A stretch of DNA of 64,000 nucleotides from Chryseobacterium sp. MA9 (lineage in GTDB: Bacteria > Bacteroidota > Bacteroidia > Flavobacteriales > Weeksellaceae): the NCBI RefSeq assembly GCF_024399315.1, contig NZ_CP075170.1, forward strand, positions 3,596,001 to 3,660,000. The letters are read 5' to 3'. Below the pieces are notes generated by a model. It was not told the DNA's origin. It made no database searches and was given only the letters and a program-made list of their open reading frames with translations. A program made the translations under genes and the position numbers. The number at the start of each line of letters is the position of its first letter. Positions within the stretch are counted from its first letter, which is position 1. Positions 24,275-33,380 of the stretch are shown piece after piece.

Positions 24275-24308
24275 CAAATATACAAAAATATACCATTCGG
24301 TATATTTT
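24275..24308 (-). promoter_or_regulatory. tetR promoter with perfect TetR-type operator
   Basis: The operator is AAAATATACC-attc-GGTATATTTT (24285-24308), a perfect palindrome with 10-nt arms. Two minus-strand matches to TAnnTTTG are TATATTTG (24275-24282) and TATTTTTG (24283-24290); the operator overlaps the second and abuts the first. Binding there would block transcription of the operon. Confidence 0.8.
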
Positions 24309-24339
24309 ATTAATAAGATTAATTGATGTAAATATTGAT

Positions 24340-24410
24340 GGCTTAAGTTTGGTAAAGCCAATAGGTTTGTTTTTAAAATAGAAAAACGGGCTAAAGCCCG
24401 TTCCTATTGA
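24340..24410 (-). repeat. Dispersed intergenic repeat, copy 2 (inverted)
   Basis: Read on the minus strand it gives AATAGGAACGGGCTTTAGCC, then an AT-rich spacer, then TTGGCTTTACCAAAC, matching the element at 6707-6772. The first hairpin ACGGGC-TTTA-GCCCGT is perfect here. It sits between osmC and tetR. Confidence 0.6.
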
Positions 24411-24427
24411 TATAAATGCTTTGAAGC

Positions 24428-24847
24428 TTAATTTTCTAAAGTAGCACTCAATGTAATTTCAAAGTTGAATGCTGCACTTACAGGACATCCTTCTTCAGCA
24501 ATCTTGGCAAATTTCTGGAATTCTTCTTCTGAGATTCCCGGAACTTTAGCAGTAAGAGTGAGTTCAGATTTTGTAATCTTTCCGATGTTTGGGTCAAGAG
24601 TGATTACAGAAGTTGTTTTTAATTCTTCAGGGTTGTAGCCTGCCTGTGATAATTCTGCATCCAGTTTCATAGTAAAGCATCCTGCGTGAGCTGCTGCCAG
24701 TAATTCTTCAGGATTTGTCCCTACACCATCCGCAAAACGGCTGTTGAAAGAATATTGAGTTTGATTTAAAGTTGTACTTTGAGTAGTTAAGTGTCCTTTT
24801 CCTTCTTTGATGGTACCGTTCCAAACGGCTGTTGCGTTACGTCTCAT
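24428..24847 (-). CDS. OsmC family peroxiredoxin
   Basis: A 139-aa thiol peroxidase that detoxifies organic hydroperoxides. The two redox cysteines are Cys57 in AAHAGCFTM and Cys121 in EEGCPVSAAF, separated as in OsmC. The N-terminal Arg/Asn-rich strand (MRRNATAVWNGTIKEGKG) is the usual OsmC start. It is monocistronic with its own -7 element. Confidence 0.92.
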   Translation of the reverse strand: MRRNATAVWNGTIKEGKGHLTTQSTTLNQTQYSFNSRFADGVGTNPEELLAAAHAGCFTMKLDAELSQAGYNPEELKTTSVITLDPNIGKITKSELTLTAKVPGISEEEFQKFAKIAEEGCPVSAAFNFEITLSATLEN

Positions 24848-24890
24848 AATGTTTGTTTTTTGTATTTAGTATTGTTTGATTTTGATGTTA

Positions 24891-24898
24891 CAAAGGTA
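24891..24898 (-). promoter_or_regulatory. -7 promoter element of osmC
   Basis: Minus-strand TACCTTTG fits TAnnTTTG, about 40 nt before the ATG. Confidence 0.5.
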
Positions 24899-24933
24899 TG
24901 TCTGCATTTGGGAGTATTCAATAGATAAAACAC

Positions 24934-25800
24934 TTAAATATTGTACTTTTTTCCCGAGGAGTAATTTTTTTTGAAATTTGCAGGAGTGCTTCCTGTTTTA
25001 TTGGTGAAAAGCCGGTTAAAATAAGCCGGATCTTCATACCCAAGATCATAGGCTATTTCTTTAATTGGTTTATCTGTATAGAAAAGTAATCTTTTAGCCT
25101 CTAATAAAATTCTGTTGATGATCAGCTGATTGGGAGAATCCAGGTTTAAGTTTTTAAATTTATGAGTTAGGGTTTTTGGAGCTAAGTGAAGCAGTTCCGC
25201 ATACTCTGCTACATTATGCTTTTCTCTGAAATGGATTTCCAGATGTCTGCTGAAATCCCGGAAAATATCAAGCTCACTGCCTGGTATTCTGAGGGTGTCA
25301 TTGTCTAAATTTTGTTTCTTCCATTTGCGGGTAGCCCGGATGATCATCTGTTTTACATAGGTTCTGATCATTTCCTCTGCGGAAGAATCTTTCCACTCAA
25401 GCTCATCCTGAATATTCTGAAACAGACCTTTTATAAGAGGGGTTTCTGAATCATCAAGCTCTACGAAAGGAATTTCAAATACATTATGAAAGAGAAGCCC
25501 GTCGCAGGCCACTTCCTTATCATGAATCTGTATACAATAAAAATCGCGGTTGTAGAATAGAAGTATAGATTCATCTTTTCCTTTTTGGATGTTCAGATGC
25601 TGATTGGTCAGAAAAAAAAGTGAAGGCTTTTTGGTTTTGTAATGATTAAAGTCTACCGTAAGTTCATATCCCGAAGGAATGAAAAACACTTTGATATCAG
25701 TTCTGAAATGATTTCCATTAAAGTTCTCCAGATTTTCTTCTGAAAATACTTCCAGTCCGAGTCTTTTATAGTGATCTTCGAAAATAAGCTGTTGCGGCAT
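24934..25800 (-). CDS. AraC family transcriptional regulator
   Basis: A 288-aa protein with an N-terminal AraC-type sensing region (about 1-170, cupin-like: FFIPSGYELTVDF) and a C-terminal double helix-turn-helix (about 185-283). The second HTH holds the family motif IKEIAYDLGYEDPAYFNRLF followed by FTNKTGSTPANFKKNY. Its target is unknown. It is transcribed away from the AraC gene at 26000, so the mannoside locus is not clearly its target; osmC downstream has a separate promoter. Confidence 0.92.
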   Translation of the reverse strand: MPQQLIFEDHYKRLGLEVFSEENLENFNGNHFRTDIKVFFIPSGYELTVDFNHYKTKKPSLFFLTNQHLNIQKGKDESILLFYNRDFYCIQIHDKEVACDGLLFHNVFEIPFVELDDSETPLIKGLFQNIQDELEWKDSSAEEMIRTYVKQMIIRATRKWKKQNLDNDTLRIPGSELDIFRDFSRHLEIHFREKHNVAEYAELLHLAPKTLTHKFKNLNLDSPNQLIINRILLEAKRLLFYTDKPIKEIAYDLGYEDPAYFNRLFTNKTGSTPANFKKNYSSGKKYNI

Positions 25801-25999
25801 ACTTTAACTTTAGTTTAAAGATACAAAAAAGCATGATTTTGACTCTATTAAATTATTGAAATGTAAATTTCTGGAACCAATCATACGGAATTAGAATAAA
25901 ATAAATCGGAAATATATTTTTACATTGATATTATTTTATCATTTTTACAAAGATTTGTATCGCGACCTATATTATTAACCTTTTTTCATAACTGCCTGT

Positions 26000-26878
26000 A
26001 TGAGCGAATTAGAAAATATTCTGAGAGAAATAACTCCACTATCTCCTGAGGATAGTTTTCTCGTGTTTGACAGGATCAAAGCTTCATTTGACTTTCCGTA
26101 CCATTATCATCCGGAAATTGAAATTAATTTCGTTTATAAAGGAAAGGGTTATCGAAGAATGATAGGTGATCATACAGGAGAGATTGGGAATCTGGAACTA
26201 GTCCTTGTAGGCCCAAATTTACCGCATTGCTGGGCAAATTACAGATGTAAGAACAGAAAGACCCATGAAATTACCATACAGTTCAACCAGGATTTTTTTA
26301 ATCAGTCTATGATGCAGAAAAATATTCTGAAACCTATCAATAATCTGATGAAAGACTCTATTAGGGGAATTCTCTTTTCTACGGAAACAGCTGAGAAACT
26401 AAAAGATTCGTTTCTCAATCTGTCGAAGATGAACAGTTTTGAATCCTTCATAGAAATTATGAAAATTCTGAATGAACTGGCCATTGCAGAAAATAAAACA
26501 CTTTTATCATCTTATAGTATTGAGCTTGAAACTTTTGATGATAATGATAAGATGAAAGCTGTTCATGATTTTGTTCACAAGAATTTTGAGAATAAAATAA
26601 CGCTGGATAAAGTGGCATCATTGGTGAATATGAGCAATGTGACATTCAACAGATTTATAAAAAAAAGAACCGGGAAAACTTTTATCAATTATCTGAATGA
26701 AATAAGAATCAGTTATGCTGCACGTTGGCTGATGGAAAAGAATCTTACTGTTTTTGAGATCGCTTTTGAAGCCGGATTTAATAATATTGCGAACTTCAAT
26801 AAGGTATTTAAATCTATCAAAAAGACAACCCCAACGGAATTTAAAGAACAGTTTAAAGGAGTGAAAAAAATCGAGTAA
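26000..26878 (+). CDS. AraC family regulator, candidate activator of the mannoside locus
   Basis: A 292-aa regulator. Residues about 15-90 form a cupin sensor (YHYHPEIEINFVYKGKGYRR, then VLVGPNLPHCW), the type that binds sugars or glycosides. Residues about 185-288 form the AraC double HTH, ending in FEAGFNNIANFNKVFKS and the KKTTPTEFKEQFK tail. It stands directly upstream of susC in the same orientation, across a 386-nt spacer with four related TTTTnGATAAAA motifs that could be its sites. This replaces the SusR, hybrid two-component or ECF/anti-sigma regulators often found at such loci. Control of the locus is inferred from position only. Confidence 0.9.
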   Translation: MSELENILREITPLSPEDSFLVFDRIKASFDFPYHYHPEIEINFVYKGKGYRRMIGDHTGEIGNLELVLVGPNLPHCWANYRCKNRKTHEITIQFNQDFFNQSMMQKNILKPINNLMKDSIRGILFSTETAEKLKDSFLNLSKMNSFESFIEIMKILNELAIAENKTLLSSYSIELETFDDNDKMKAVHDFVHKNFENKITLDKVASLVNMSNVTFNRFIKKRTGKTFINYLNEIRISYAARWLMEKNLTVFEIAFEAGFNNIANFNKVFKSIKKTTPTEFKEQFKGVKKIE

Positions 26879-26929
26879 TGCATTTTTAAAATTTACTTTT
26901 TTGCACAATCAGCTCAAAATAAAAGAGAT

Positions 26930-26956
26930 AGCCGGACATAAGTATCCGGTTTTATT
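26930..26956 (+). terminator. Probable terminator after the AraC gene
   Basis: Short stem CCGGA/TCCGG (26932-26936, 26945-26949) with 8-nt loop followed by TTTTATTTTT. Weak but well placed. Confidence 0.5.
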
Positions 26957-27085
26957 TTTGATAAAAATGACGATAAATCCTCTTTTTTTGATAGAATTTA
27001 ATAAGGTGTATTTTGTTGATATTTAGAGGTTTAATTGGGTTTTGATAAAATTGCTGAAAAAATAATATCGTTTTATGATAAAATA
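26955..27085 (+). promoter_or_regulatory. Putative regulator-binding region upstream of susC
   Basis: Four copies of a TTTTnGATAnAA-type motif lie at 26955, 26985, 27040 and 27071. They form two pairs spaced about 30-33 bp, near three helical turns. The rest of the 386-nt spacer (26879-27264) is very AT-rich, with no gene and no unambiguous TAnnTTTG element. AraC binding is a guess from position. Confidence 0.35.
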
Positions 27086-27264
27086 GTATTATATCAGACT
27101 GGTTACAAAATTTAGATTTGTGAATGTGAATTAAATCTTAACAAAACTTTAAATAATTTAATACATAAACGGCAAAATTTTGCTGAAAAAACAATAATTT
27201 TTTTTGTATTGAAAAATAAAGCAATGTAATTGATTCTCAATTAAATCTAACGAATCTATACCTT

Positions 27265-30231
27265 ATGAGAAAAGCAGTTATACCCGTTCTGTTCGTTTTT
27301 TCACTTACTGCGAATGCACAGGAGAAAAAATCAGCCGACACTACGAAGACAAACAGTATTGAGGAGGTCGTAGTCACCTCTTTGGGGATAAAAAGGCAGG
27401 CCCGCTCTTTGACGTATTCCAGTCAGCAGATTGGCGGGGATGAGCTTACCGAAGTGAAAACTCCCAATCTATTAAATTCGATCAATGGAAAAGTTTCCAA
27501 CGTACAGATCAACAGAACCAATGGTGTAGGTAGTTCCGTAAGGGTGATTATGAGAGGAGATAAGTCTGTCAACAGTGCACAGCCACTGTATGTAATTGAT
27601 GGTCTTCCTATTATCAACGGAACAGGAAAATCAGCGGATATCGGGCAATATTCCAATATGCCGGATCCGGGAGATGTACTGAGCTCCATCAATCCTGATG
27701 ACATTGAAAGCATCAACTTCCTGAAAGGAGCTTCTGCTTCTGCGTTATACGGTTCAGCCGGAGGTAATGGGGCTATCCTGATTACGACTAAAAAAGGACG
27801 TGCAGGGAAAAGCTCAATTACTTACAGCTCCAGCCTTACTGTAGACAGAGCATACAGTCTTCCAAAACTGCAGCACAGTTATTTATCTTATGATCCATCT
27901 GTAACAGGGTCACAGCCGGGACAGTCAACAGAAAGCTGGGGAGCAAAAGGAGCTTCCAAGGATTATCTTAAAGATTTTCTGCAAACCGGAACTACATGGG
28001 TAAACAGTCTGTCTTTCCAGTCAGGAAATGAAAAATCAACCAGCTATTTCTCTATTGGGAATACTACCAACAAAGGAGTGGTTCCAATGTCTTATTTTGA
28101 TCAGTATAATGTTTCCTTTAGAAATTCAAGTAAATTTCTGGATGATAAATTAACATTAGATGCCAACTTCATAGGTTCATTACAGGAAAGTAAAAACAGA
28201 CAGACTCCGGGAGCTTCTTTTTCTCCTTTAACGAGTTTGTATTGGCTGCCAAGAGGAGTTGATTTTGATCAGTATGGTCCTGATAATTATACTTATTTAA
28301 ATAAAGAAAGATTTTTACCTGCTCAAAACTGGTGGGAGGTTAACCCGGATGGAAGTTTTAAAGGAAACCCGCCAACACAAAACCCTTATTGGATCTTAAA
28401 CAGAAATCCTGTTACAGTAAGCAATAAAAATACATACGGAGCCCTTTCATTATCTTACCAGATCAATCCATGGTTAACGGCAAGAGTAAGAGGAAACTAT
28501 AGCTGGAATATTTCAGACAGCCAGCGTGATATTGCTGCTTTTTCAGCGCCTACTTTACTCGCTGTGAATGAAGGGATCAATGGAAGAATCCTTAAAAATA
28601 CGTATGAAAACTCTTCCACATATGGCGATGTGTTGCTTATCGGTAGTCCCAAAATAAGTGAGTCTATATCTTTAGACTTTACAATGGGAGGAAGTATCAA
28701 TACCACAAGAAATAAAATAGGACAAATTGATAATGCTTATCTGACAAACCCTAATCTTTTCACTGTGAGTAATCTTGAATGGGGTAAAAAAAGGTCTCCG
28801 GGTGATGGATATCATAATATCTATACCAATATGAAGAAGCAGGTACAATCTGTCTTTGCCAGTGCTACAGTAGGGTACAAAAATATGTTTTATGTGGACA
28901 TGACTTTTAGAAATGACTGGGATTCCAGTTTGGCCTTAACTGGAAGAACAGGATTTGACTACGAATCTGTAGGGGCTAATGCTGTATTATCATCTGTTTT
29001 CAAACTGCCGGAAGTCATTAGTTTCTGGAAAGTAAGAGGATCTTATGCAACTGTAGGATTAGGGTTGCCTACCAATATTTCCAATGCAATGATTGAATAT
29101 AATAAAGGATATACTTTTGGAGTAGATGCGGGAACGCTTGTGTTTCCAAAGAGTTCATTTATTACTGATCCCAAGTATAAGGACCTGTTTCCGAAACCTG
29201 AATTTAATAAAACTTTTGAAGTTGGAACAGAGCTAAGGATGTTTAATAATAAATTAAGTTTTGATATTACTTACTACAACTCCAATACGAGCAATCAATT
29301 GTTAGAAACAAAAATCGATTCTTATTTTGGAGGGATAGCTCCTGGATCATATTATATTAATGCCGGGAAAATCCGAAATACAGGTTTTGAATCTTCATTA
29401 TCCTATAAGATCTTCAGTTCAGAAAAATTTGGATGGACGACTACATTAAACGCATCGGCTAACAAAAATACCATTGTTGAATTATTTCCATCAAGTTTAC
29501 CTATATCAGAAAACCAACTTTTCTCATTAACAGGAGGAGGGGAATACACAAAACTGAAATTAGGAGGATCTTTCGGAGATCTTTACGGAATCAAGTACAA
29601 AAGGGATGATCAGGGACGTATTTTAGTAAATGAGAAAGGAATCCCATTAGCAGAAGGTACTCCTTCTTATCTGGGTAATCCGAACCCTAAGTTTATTATG
29701 GGATTCAATAACTCCTTTAACATTGGTAAGCTGGGAATAGCATTCCTTATTGATGGTAAATTTGGAGGGAAGGTACTTTCCCTTACGGAAAAAGCAAACG
29801 ATATCTATGGGGTTAGTCAATCTACAGCTGATGCAAGAGATGCTGGCGGGGTATCTATTCCAAATGCAGTGTATGCACCTGGAACTCCAAATGCAGGACA
29901 GGCTTATACAGGTTTGACTAATGCAAAAGATTATTATAAAGCAGTAGGAACAACAGAAGGATTTGGAAAAGGTATTGATGAAGCTTATTTGTACAGTGCT
30001 ACAACAGTACGTTTACGTCAGGCTTCCATTTCATATACTTTCGATATTCAATCTAAATATATGAGGAACGCAACGGTAAGTTTAGTAGGAACCAACTTAT
30101 TTTTCTTCTACAAAAAAGCACCGTTTGATCCTGAGCAGGTATCAGGGAATACACCTGGTGGAGTTGGGGTAGATTCATTCGGATTACCGGTTACCCGATC
30201 TATTGGATTATCATTAAAAGCTAACTTCTAA
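27265..30231 (+). CDS. SusC/RagA family TonB-linked outer-membrane transporter
   Basis: The 988-aa outer-membrane barrel that, with the SusD partner, imports oligosaccharides using TonB energy. A signal peptide ends near ANAQ (residue 19). The TonB-box-like segment IEEVVVTSLG comes right after it, then the plug with VYVIDGLPI-like sequence and DIESINFLKGASASALYGS. The N-terminal carboxypeptidase-like domain (DUF4480/CarbopepD_reg) found in many SusC proteins is absent. The barrel ends in SLKANF with terminal Phe. It lies 17 nt before susD and is the first structural gene of the mannoside locus. Confidence 0.96.
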   Translation: MRKAVIPVLFVFSLTANAQEKKSADTTKTNSIEEVVVTSLGIKRQARSLTYSSQQIGGDELTEVKTPNLLNSINGKVSNVQINRTNGVGSSVRVIMRGDKSVNSAQPLYVIDGLPIINGTGKSADIGQYSNMPDPGDVLSSINPDDIESINFLKGASASALYGSAGGNGAILITTKKGRAGKSSITYSSSLTVDRAYSLPKLQHSYLSYDPSVTGSQPGQSTESWGAKGASKDYLKDFLQTGTTWVNSLSFQSGNEKSTSYFSIGNTTNKGVVPMSYFDQYNVSFRNSSKFLDDKLTLDANFIGSLQESKNRQTPGASFSPLTSLYWLPRGVDFDQYGPDNYTYLNKERFLPAQNWWEVNPDGSFKGNPPTQNPYWILNRNPVTVSNKNTYGALSLSYQINPWLTARVRGNYSWNISDSQRDIAAFSAPTLLAVNEGINGRILKNTYENSSTYGDVLLIGSPKISESISLDFTMGGSINTTRNKIGQIDNAYLTNPNLFTVSNLEWGKKRSPGDGYHNIYTNMKKQVQSVFASATVGYKNMFYVDMTFRNDWDSSLALTGRTGFDYESVGANAVLSSVFKLPEVISFWKVRGSYATVGLGLPTNISNAMIEYNKGYTFGVDAGTLVFPKSSFITDPKYKDLFPKPEFNKTFEVGTELRMFNNKLSFDITYYNSNTSNQLLETKIDSYFGGIAPGSYYINAGKIRNTGFESSLSYKIFSSEKFGWTTTLNASANKNTIVELFPSSLPISENQLFSLTGGGEYTKLKLGGSFGDLYGIKYKRDDQGRILVNEKGIPLAEGTPSYLGNPNPKFIMGFNNSFNIGKLGIAFLIDGKFGGKVLSLTEKANDIYGVSQSTADARDAGGVSIPNAVYAPGTPNAGQAYTGLTNAKDYYKAVGTTEGFGKGIDEAYLYSATTVRLRQASISYTFDIQSKYMRNATVSLVGTNLFFFYKKAPFDPEQVSGNTPGGVGVDSFGLPVTRSIGLSLKANF

Positions 30232-30248
30232 CTTTTACAATTAAAAAA

Positions 30249-31874
30249 ATGAAAATCAATCATATTAAAATATGGGCATTCGGAGCTGCACTATTGTTTT
30301 CCGCTTCAGGATGTACTAATGACTTTGAACAGTATAATCAGGAAAAGGCGGGAGGTCCTGAAAATTTTTACGCCGATTTTATAGCTGTTGTTGATCCGAT
30401 GAAATCCATGCAAAGAGGATTACAGTCAGATTATCAGCTGTATCCTAACCTTAGTGCAGATATGTACAGTGGAATGTTCAGTACAGCAACACCGTTTAAC
30501 GGAGGGGTAAATAATCTTACCTATTCTATGATGGATGGATGGAACAATAGAATTATTGCCAGGCAACAGGATATTTTCAATTACTCTCTTATCATTGATA
30601 ATACGGCTAAGGAAATCTATAAAGGAGTAGATTTTACAGGAACATTTGCTGTTAAAAAAATTATTAAAGTCATTACGGCTGCAAGAGTTTCAGACAGTCA
30701 CGGGCCTGTAGTCTACAGCAAATATGAAAAACCGAATCCGAATGGAGTAACTGATTTTGACTCCCAACAGGAAGCTTACAATTATTTTATTGCTGATCTT
30801 ACTGCAGCCATTACAGAGTTACAGAAAGTAATTGCCATGTCAGCAACACAAAATATAGAAGATAAATCGGCATTGAAAAAAGCAGATTTAGTATACGGCG
30901 GAAATATGGCGCAATGGGCAAAGTTTGCCAACTCATTAAAGCTGAGATTAGCCATGAGAATGAGCTATGCAGATCCCGCGAAATCTAAACAATATGCAGA
31001 AGAAGCATTGGCCTCATCTGCGGGATTGATTACTGATAATGCAGACAATGCTTTGATCAGTGTAGGACAGTCAGAATTAAGCTTTATCATCTACTCATGG
31101 GGAGACTGCTTGATAGGCGCACCTTTAATGGCTTACATGAACGGATATAATGACCCAAGACTTCCGGCATATGCTATTCCGGCATCTGATCCAGGTCTTC
31201 AGGGGAAATATATAGGAATACGCCAGGGAATTGATTTATTAAATGGTAAATCAACGTACGGAGGATTCTCACAACCGCAGGCAAAATCTGCTGCCGGAGA
31301 TTATTTCTCAGGAACTGATGGTAAAATGAAATTATTCACCGCTGCAGAAACATGGTTCCTGAAAGCTGAAGCAGCCTTAAGAGGTTATGCAGGAGCTGGT
31401 GATATTCAGACCAACTACACTACCGGAGTTCAGCAGTCATTTGGAGAATGGGGAAAAAGTGCCAATGTTGCCACTTATCTTGCTGATAATACTTCTACTG
31501 AAGCTCCTTATGTTGACCCGAAAAATGCAGACAATAATGTGCCTGTTGGAAATCCACAGTTAAGTACCATCACAATTGCATGGAACAACGGTGATACCAA
31601 CGAAAGAAAATTAGAAAGAATCATTACCCAAAAATGGCTTTCCCTTTATCCAAACGGACCAGAGGCGTGGGCTGAGCAGAGAAGAACAGGATACCCGATT
31701 CTTTTCAAGGTAAGAAAAAATGATAGTGGCGGAGCGATCAGTACAGAAGCAATGATCAGAAGAATTCCTTTCACTGTTGATACCAAAACTTCACTATATA
31801 ATTACCAGCAGGCTGCACAAATGCTTAACGGCCCTGATACCGGAGGAACTAAGCTTTGGTGGGATAAGAAATAA
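30249..31874 (+). CDS. SusD/RagB-like surface glycan-binding lipoprotein
   Basis: The 541-aa lid of the SusCD transporter. A lipoprotein signal ends in SASGC (Cys22), so it is anchored on the outer membrane. The helical TPR-like scaffold and the C-terminal NERKLERIITQKWLSLYPNGPEAWAEQRRTG segment are diagnostic of the SusD-like_2 group. It would bind the mannoside released by the surface GH18 enzymes. It follows susC closely; after it comes a 174-nt gap with a foldable RNA before the permease. Confidence 0.95.
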   Translation: MKINHIKIWAFGAALLFSASGCTNDFEQYNQEKAGGPENFYADFIAVVDPMKSMQRGLQSDYQLYPNLSADMYSGMFSTATPFNGGVNNLTYSMMDGWNNRIIARQQDIFNYSLIIDNTAKEIYKGVDFTGTFAVKKIIKVITAARVSDSHGPVVYSKYEKPNPNGVTDFDSQQEAYNYFIADLTAAITELQKVIAMSATQNIEDKSALKKADLVYGGNMAQWAKFANSLKLRLAMRMSYADPAKSKQYAEEALASSAGLITDNADNALISVGQSELSFIIYSWGDCLIGAPLMAYMNGYNDPRLPAYAIPASDPGLQGKYIGIRQGIDLLNGKSTYGGFSQPQAKSAAGDYFSGTDGKMKLFTAAETWFLKAEAALRGYAGAGDIQTNYTTGVQQSFGEWGKSANVATYLADNTSTEAPYVDPKNADNNVPVGNPQLSTITIAWNNGDTNERKLERIITQKWLSLYPNGPEAWAEQRRTGYPILFKVRKNDSGGAISTEAMIRRIPFTVDTKTSLYNYQQAAQMLNGPDTGGTKLWWDKK

Positions 31875-31902
31875 AAAATATTCAGAATCACTCATTAATA
31901 AA

Positions 31903-32022
31903 GAGACATCTCAACATCAGATTTTTATTTGATACATTCATTGAGGCAGGAGAATAGAGTAGAATCTCCAAAAAATTTATAGTTTCGTTTTTTTAGCCTG
32001 AATGAATTTTTGAGATGTTCTC
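31903..32022 (+). ncRNA. Foldable 120-nt intergenic RNA between susD and the permease
   Basis: Three nested inverted repeats are visible: outer GAGACATCTCAA (31903-31914) with TTGAGATGTTCTC (32010-32022, one bulge); middle ATTCATTGAGGC (31936-31947) with GCCTGAATGAAT (31996-32007, 11 of 12 paired); inner GGAGA (31949-31953) with TCTCC (31965-31969). Together they make an imperfect extended hairpin followed by TTTT and ending 26 nt before the permease ATG. It could be an attenuator, mRNA processing or stability element, or a decayed MITE-like repeat. Confidence 0.45.
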
Positions 32023-32048
32023 TTTTATTTAGAATCTTATTTTTAAAT

Positions 32049-33350
32049 ATGGGAAAAAACAACTCCGGAACCCGTCGGATTCAGCCAATTCTTTGGATTT
32101 CCACATTATATTTTGCAATGGGTGTTCCCTTTGTAACCATTAATGCAGTTTCAGGAATCATGTATAAAGATATGGGTGTTTCGGATTCGCAGATCACATT
32201 CTGGACAGCCCTTGTCATGTTCTCCTGGACGTTAAAACCTCTTTGGAGCCCGTTCCTGGAGATCTATAAAACAAAAAAATTCTTTGTTGTTTTTACTCAG
32301 TTTGCGATAGGAATTCTCTTTGCATTAGTAGCCTTAAGTCTGCCAATGCATGATTTTTTTAAATACAGTATTGCGCTTTTTGCAGTAGTGGCATTTTGTG
32401 GGGCTACCCATGATGTGGTAGCAGATGGAACATATATTGGTTTTTTATCTAATAAAGAACAGGCAAAATATATCGGTTGGCAAGGCGCTTTTTACAATCT
32501 TGCCAAGATTATCAGCAGTGGAGCACTCGTTTATTTTGCAGGTGTTTTAGAGAAAACAAAAGGAGTTACACATGCCTGGATGATCATTATGGTGATCTAT
32601 GCATTACTGTTTTTTGTATTGGCTATTTACCACTATTTCATTCTGCCGAAAGAAAACAAAGAAGAAAATAAAGAAGATAAGACAGCCGGAAATGTTCGTA
32701 AAGAACTATTGGAAGTCATTACCTCGTTCTTTATTAAAAAGAAAATTCTGTGGTGTATCCTTTTCATTATTCTGTACCGTTTTGCAGAAGGATTTGCAAT
32801 CAAAATAGCACCCTTATTTTTTAAAGCTCCAAGAACTTCAGGAGGGTTGGGATTATCCACTTCTGATATTGGACTTATTTACGGGACATACGGTTCTGCA
32901 GCATTCATCTTAGGATCAGTACTGGCAGGATATTTTATCTCAGCCCGCGGGCTGAAAAAATCTTTGATATGGCTATGCTGTACATTCAATATTCCATTTG
33001 TGGTATATGCATTACTGGCTTACTATCAGCCGGCTGACCTTTTACCGGTAGGAATTGCCGTGGTAGTAGAATATTTCGGATATGGATTTGGTTTTGTAGG
33101 GTTAATGCTCTATATGATGCAGCAGATTGCACCCGGAAAACACAAAACAGCTCATTACGCATTTGCAACAGGAATCATGAATCTTGGTGTAATGATCCCC
33201 GGAATGTTCAGCGGAATGATCAGTGACTGGATTGGATATAAAATGTTCTTTATCTGGGTGTTGATCGCTACCATTCCTGCATTTTTAGCCACTTTATTCG
33301 TTCCTTTCCCTCATCCGGAAAATCAGAAAGAACAACAAATCAACTCATAA
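32049..33350 (+). CDS. MFS sugar permease of the mannoside locus (AmpG-like)
   Basis: A 433-aa inner-membrane transporter with about 12 hydrophobic helices and a charged central loop (KENKEENKEDK). The first helix region ILWISTLYFAMGVPFVTINA and the AFCGATHDVVADG segment resemble the AmpG-like major facilitator group that imports amino-sugar compounds. The longer frame begins with TTG at 32010 inside the foldable RNA, so ATG 32049 (MGKNNSGTRR) is preferred. By context it brings the final disaccharide, likely Man-beta-1,4-GlcNAc, into the cytoplasm for the GH130 phosphorylase 30 nt downstream. Confidence 0.88.
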   Translation: MGKNNSGTRRIQPILWISTLYFAMGVPFVTINAVSGIMYKDMGVSDSQITFWTALVMFSWTLKPLWSPFLEIYKTKKFFVVFTQFAIGILFALVALSLPMHDFFKYSIALFAVVAFCGATHDVVADGTYIGFLSNKEQAKYIGWQGAFYNLAKIISSGALVYFAGVLEKTKGVTHAWMIIMVIYALLFFVLAIYHYFILPKENKEENKEDKTAGNVRKELLEVITSFFIKKKILWCILFIILYRFAEGFAIKIAPLFFKAPRTSGGLGLSTSDIGLIYGTYGSAAFILGSVLAGYFISARGLKKSLIWLCCTFNIPFVVYALLAYYQPADLLPVGIAVVVEYFGYGFGFVGLMLYMMQQIAPGKHKTAHYAFATGIMNLGVMIPGMFSGMISDWIGYKMFFIWVLIATIPAFLATLFVPFPHPENQKEQQINS

Positions 33351-33380
33351 TAATTAAAAATAAAAAGTAAAAAATACTTT

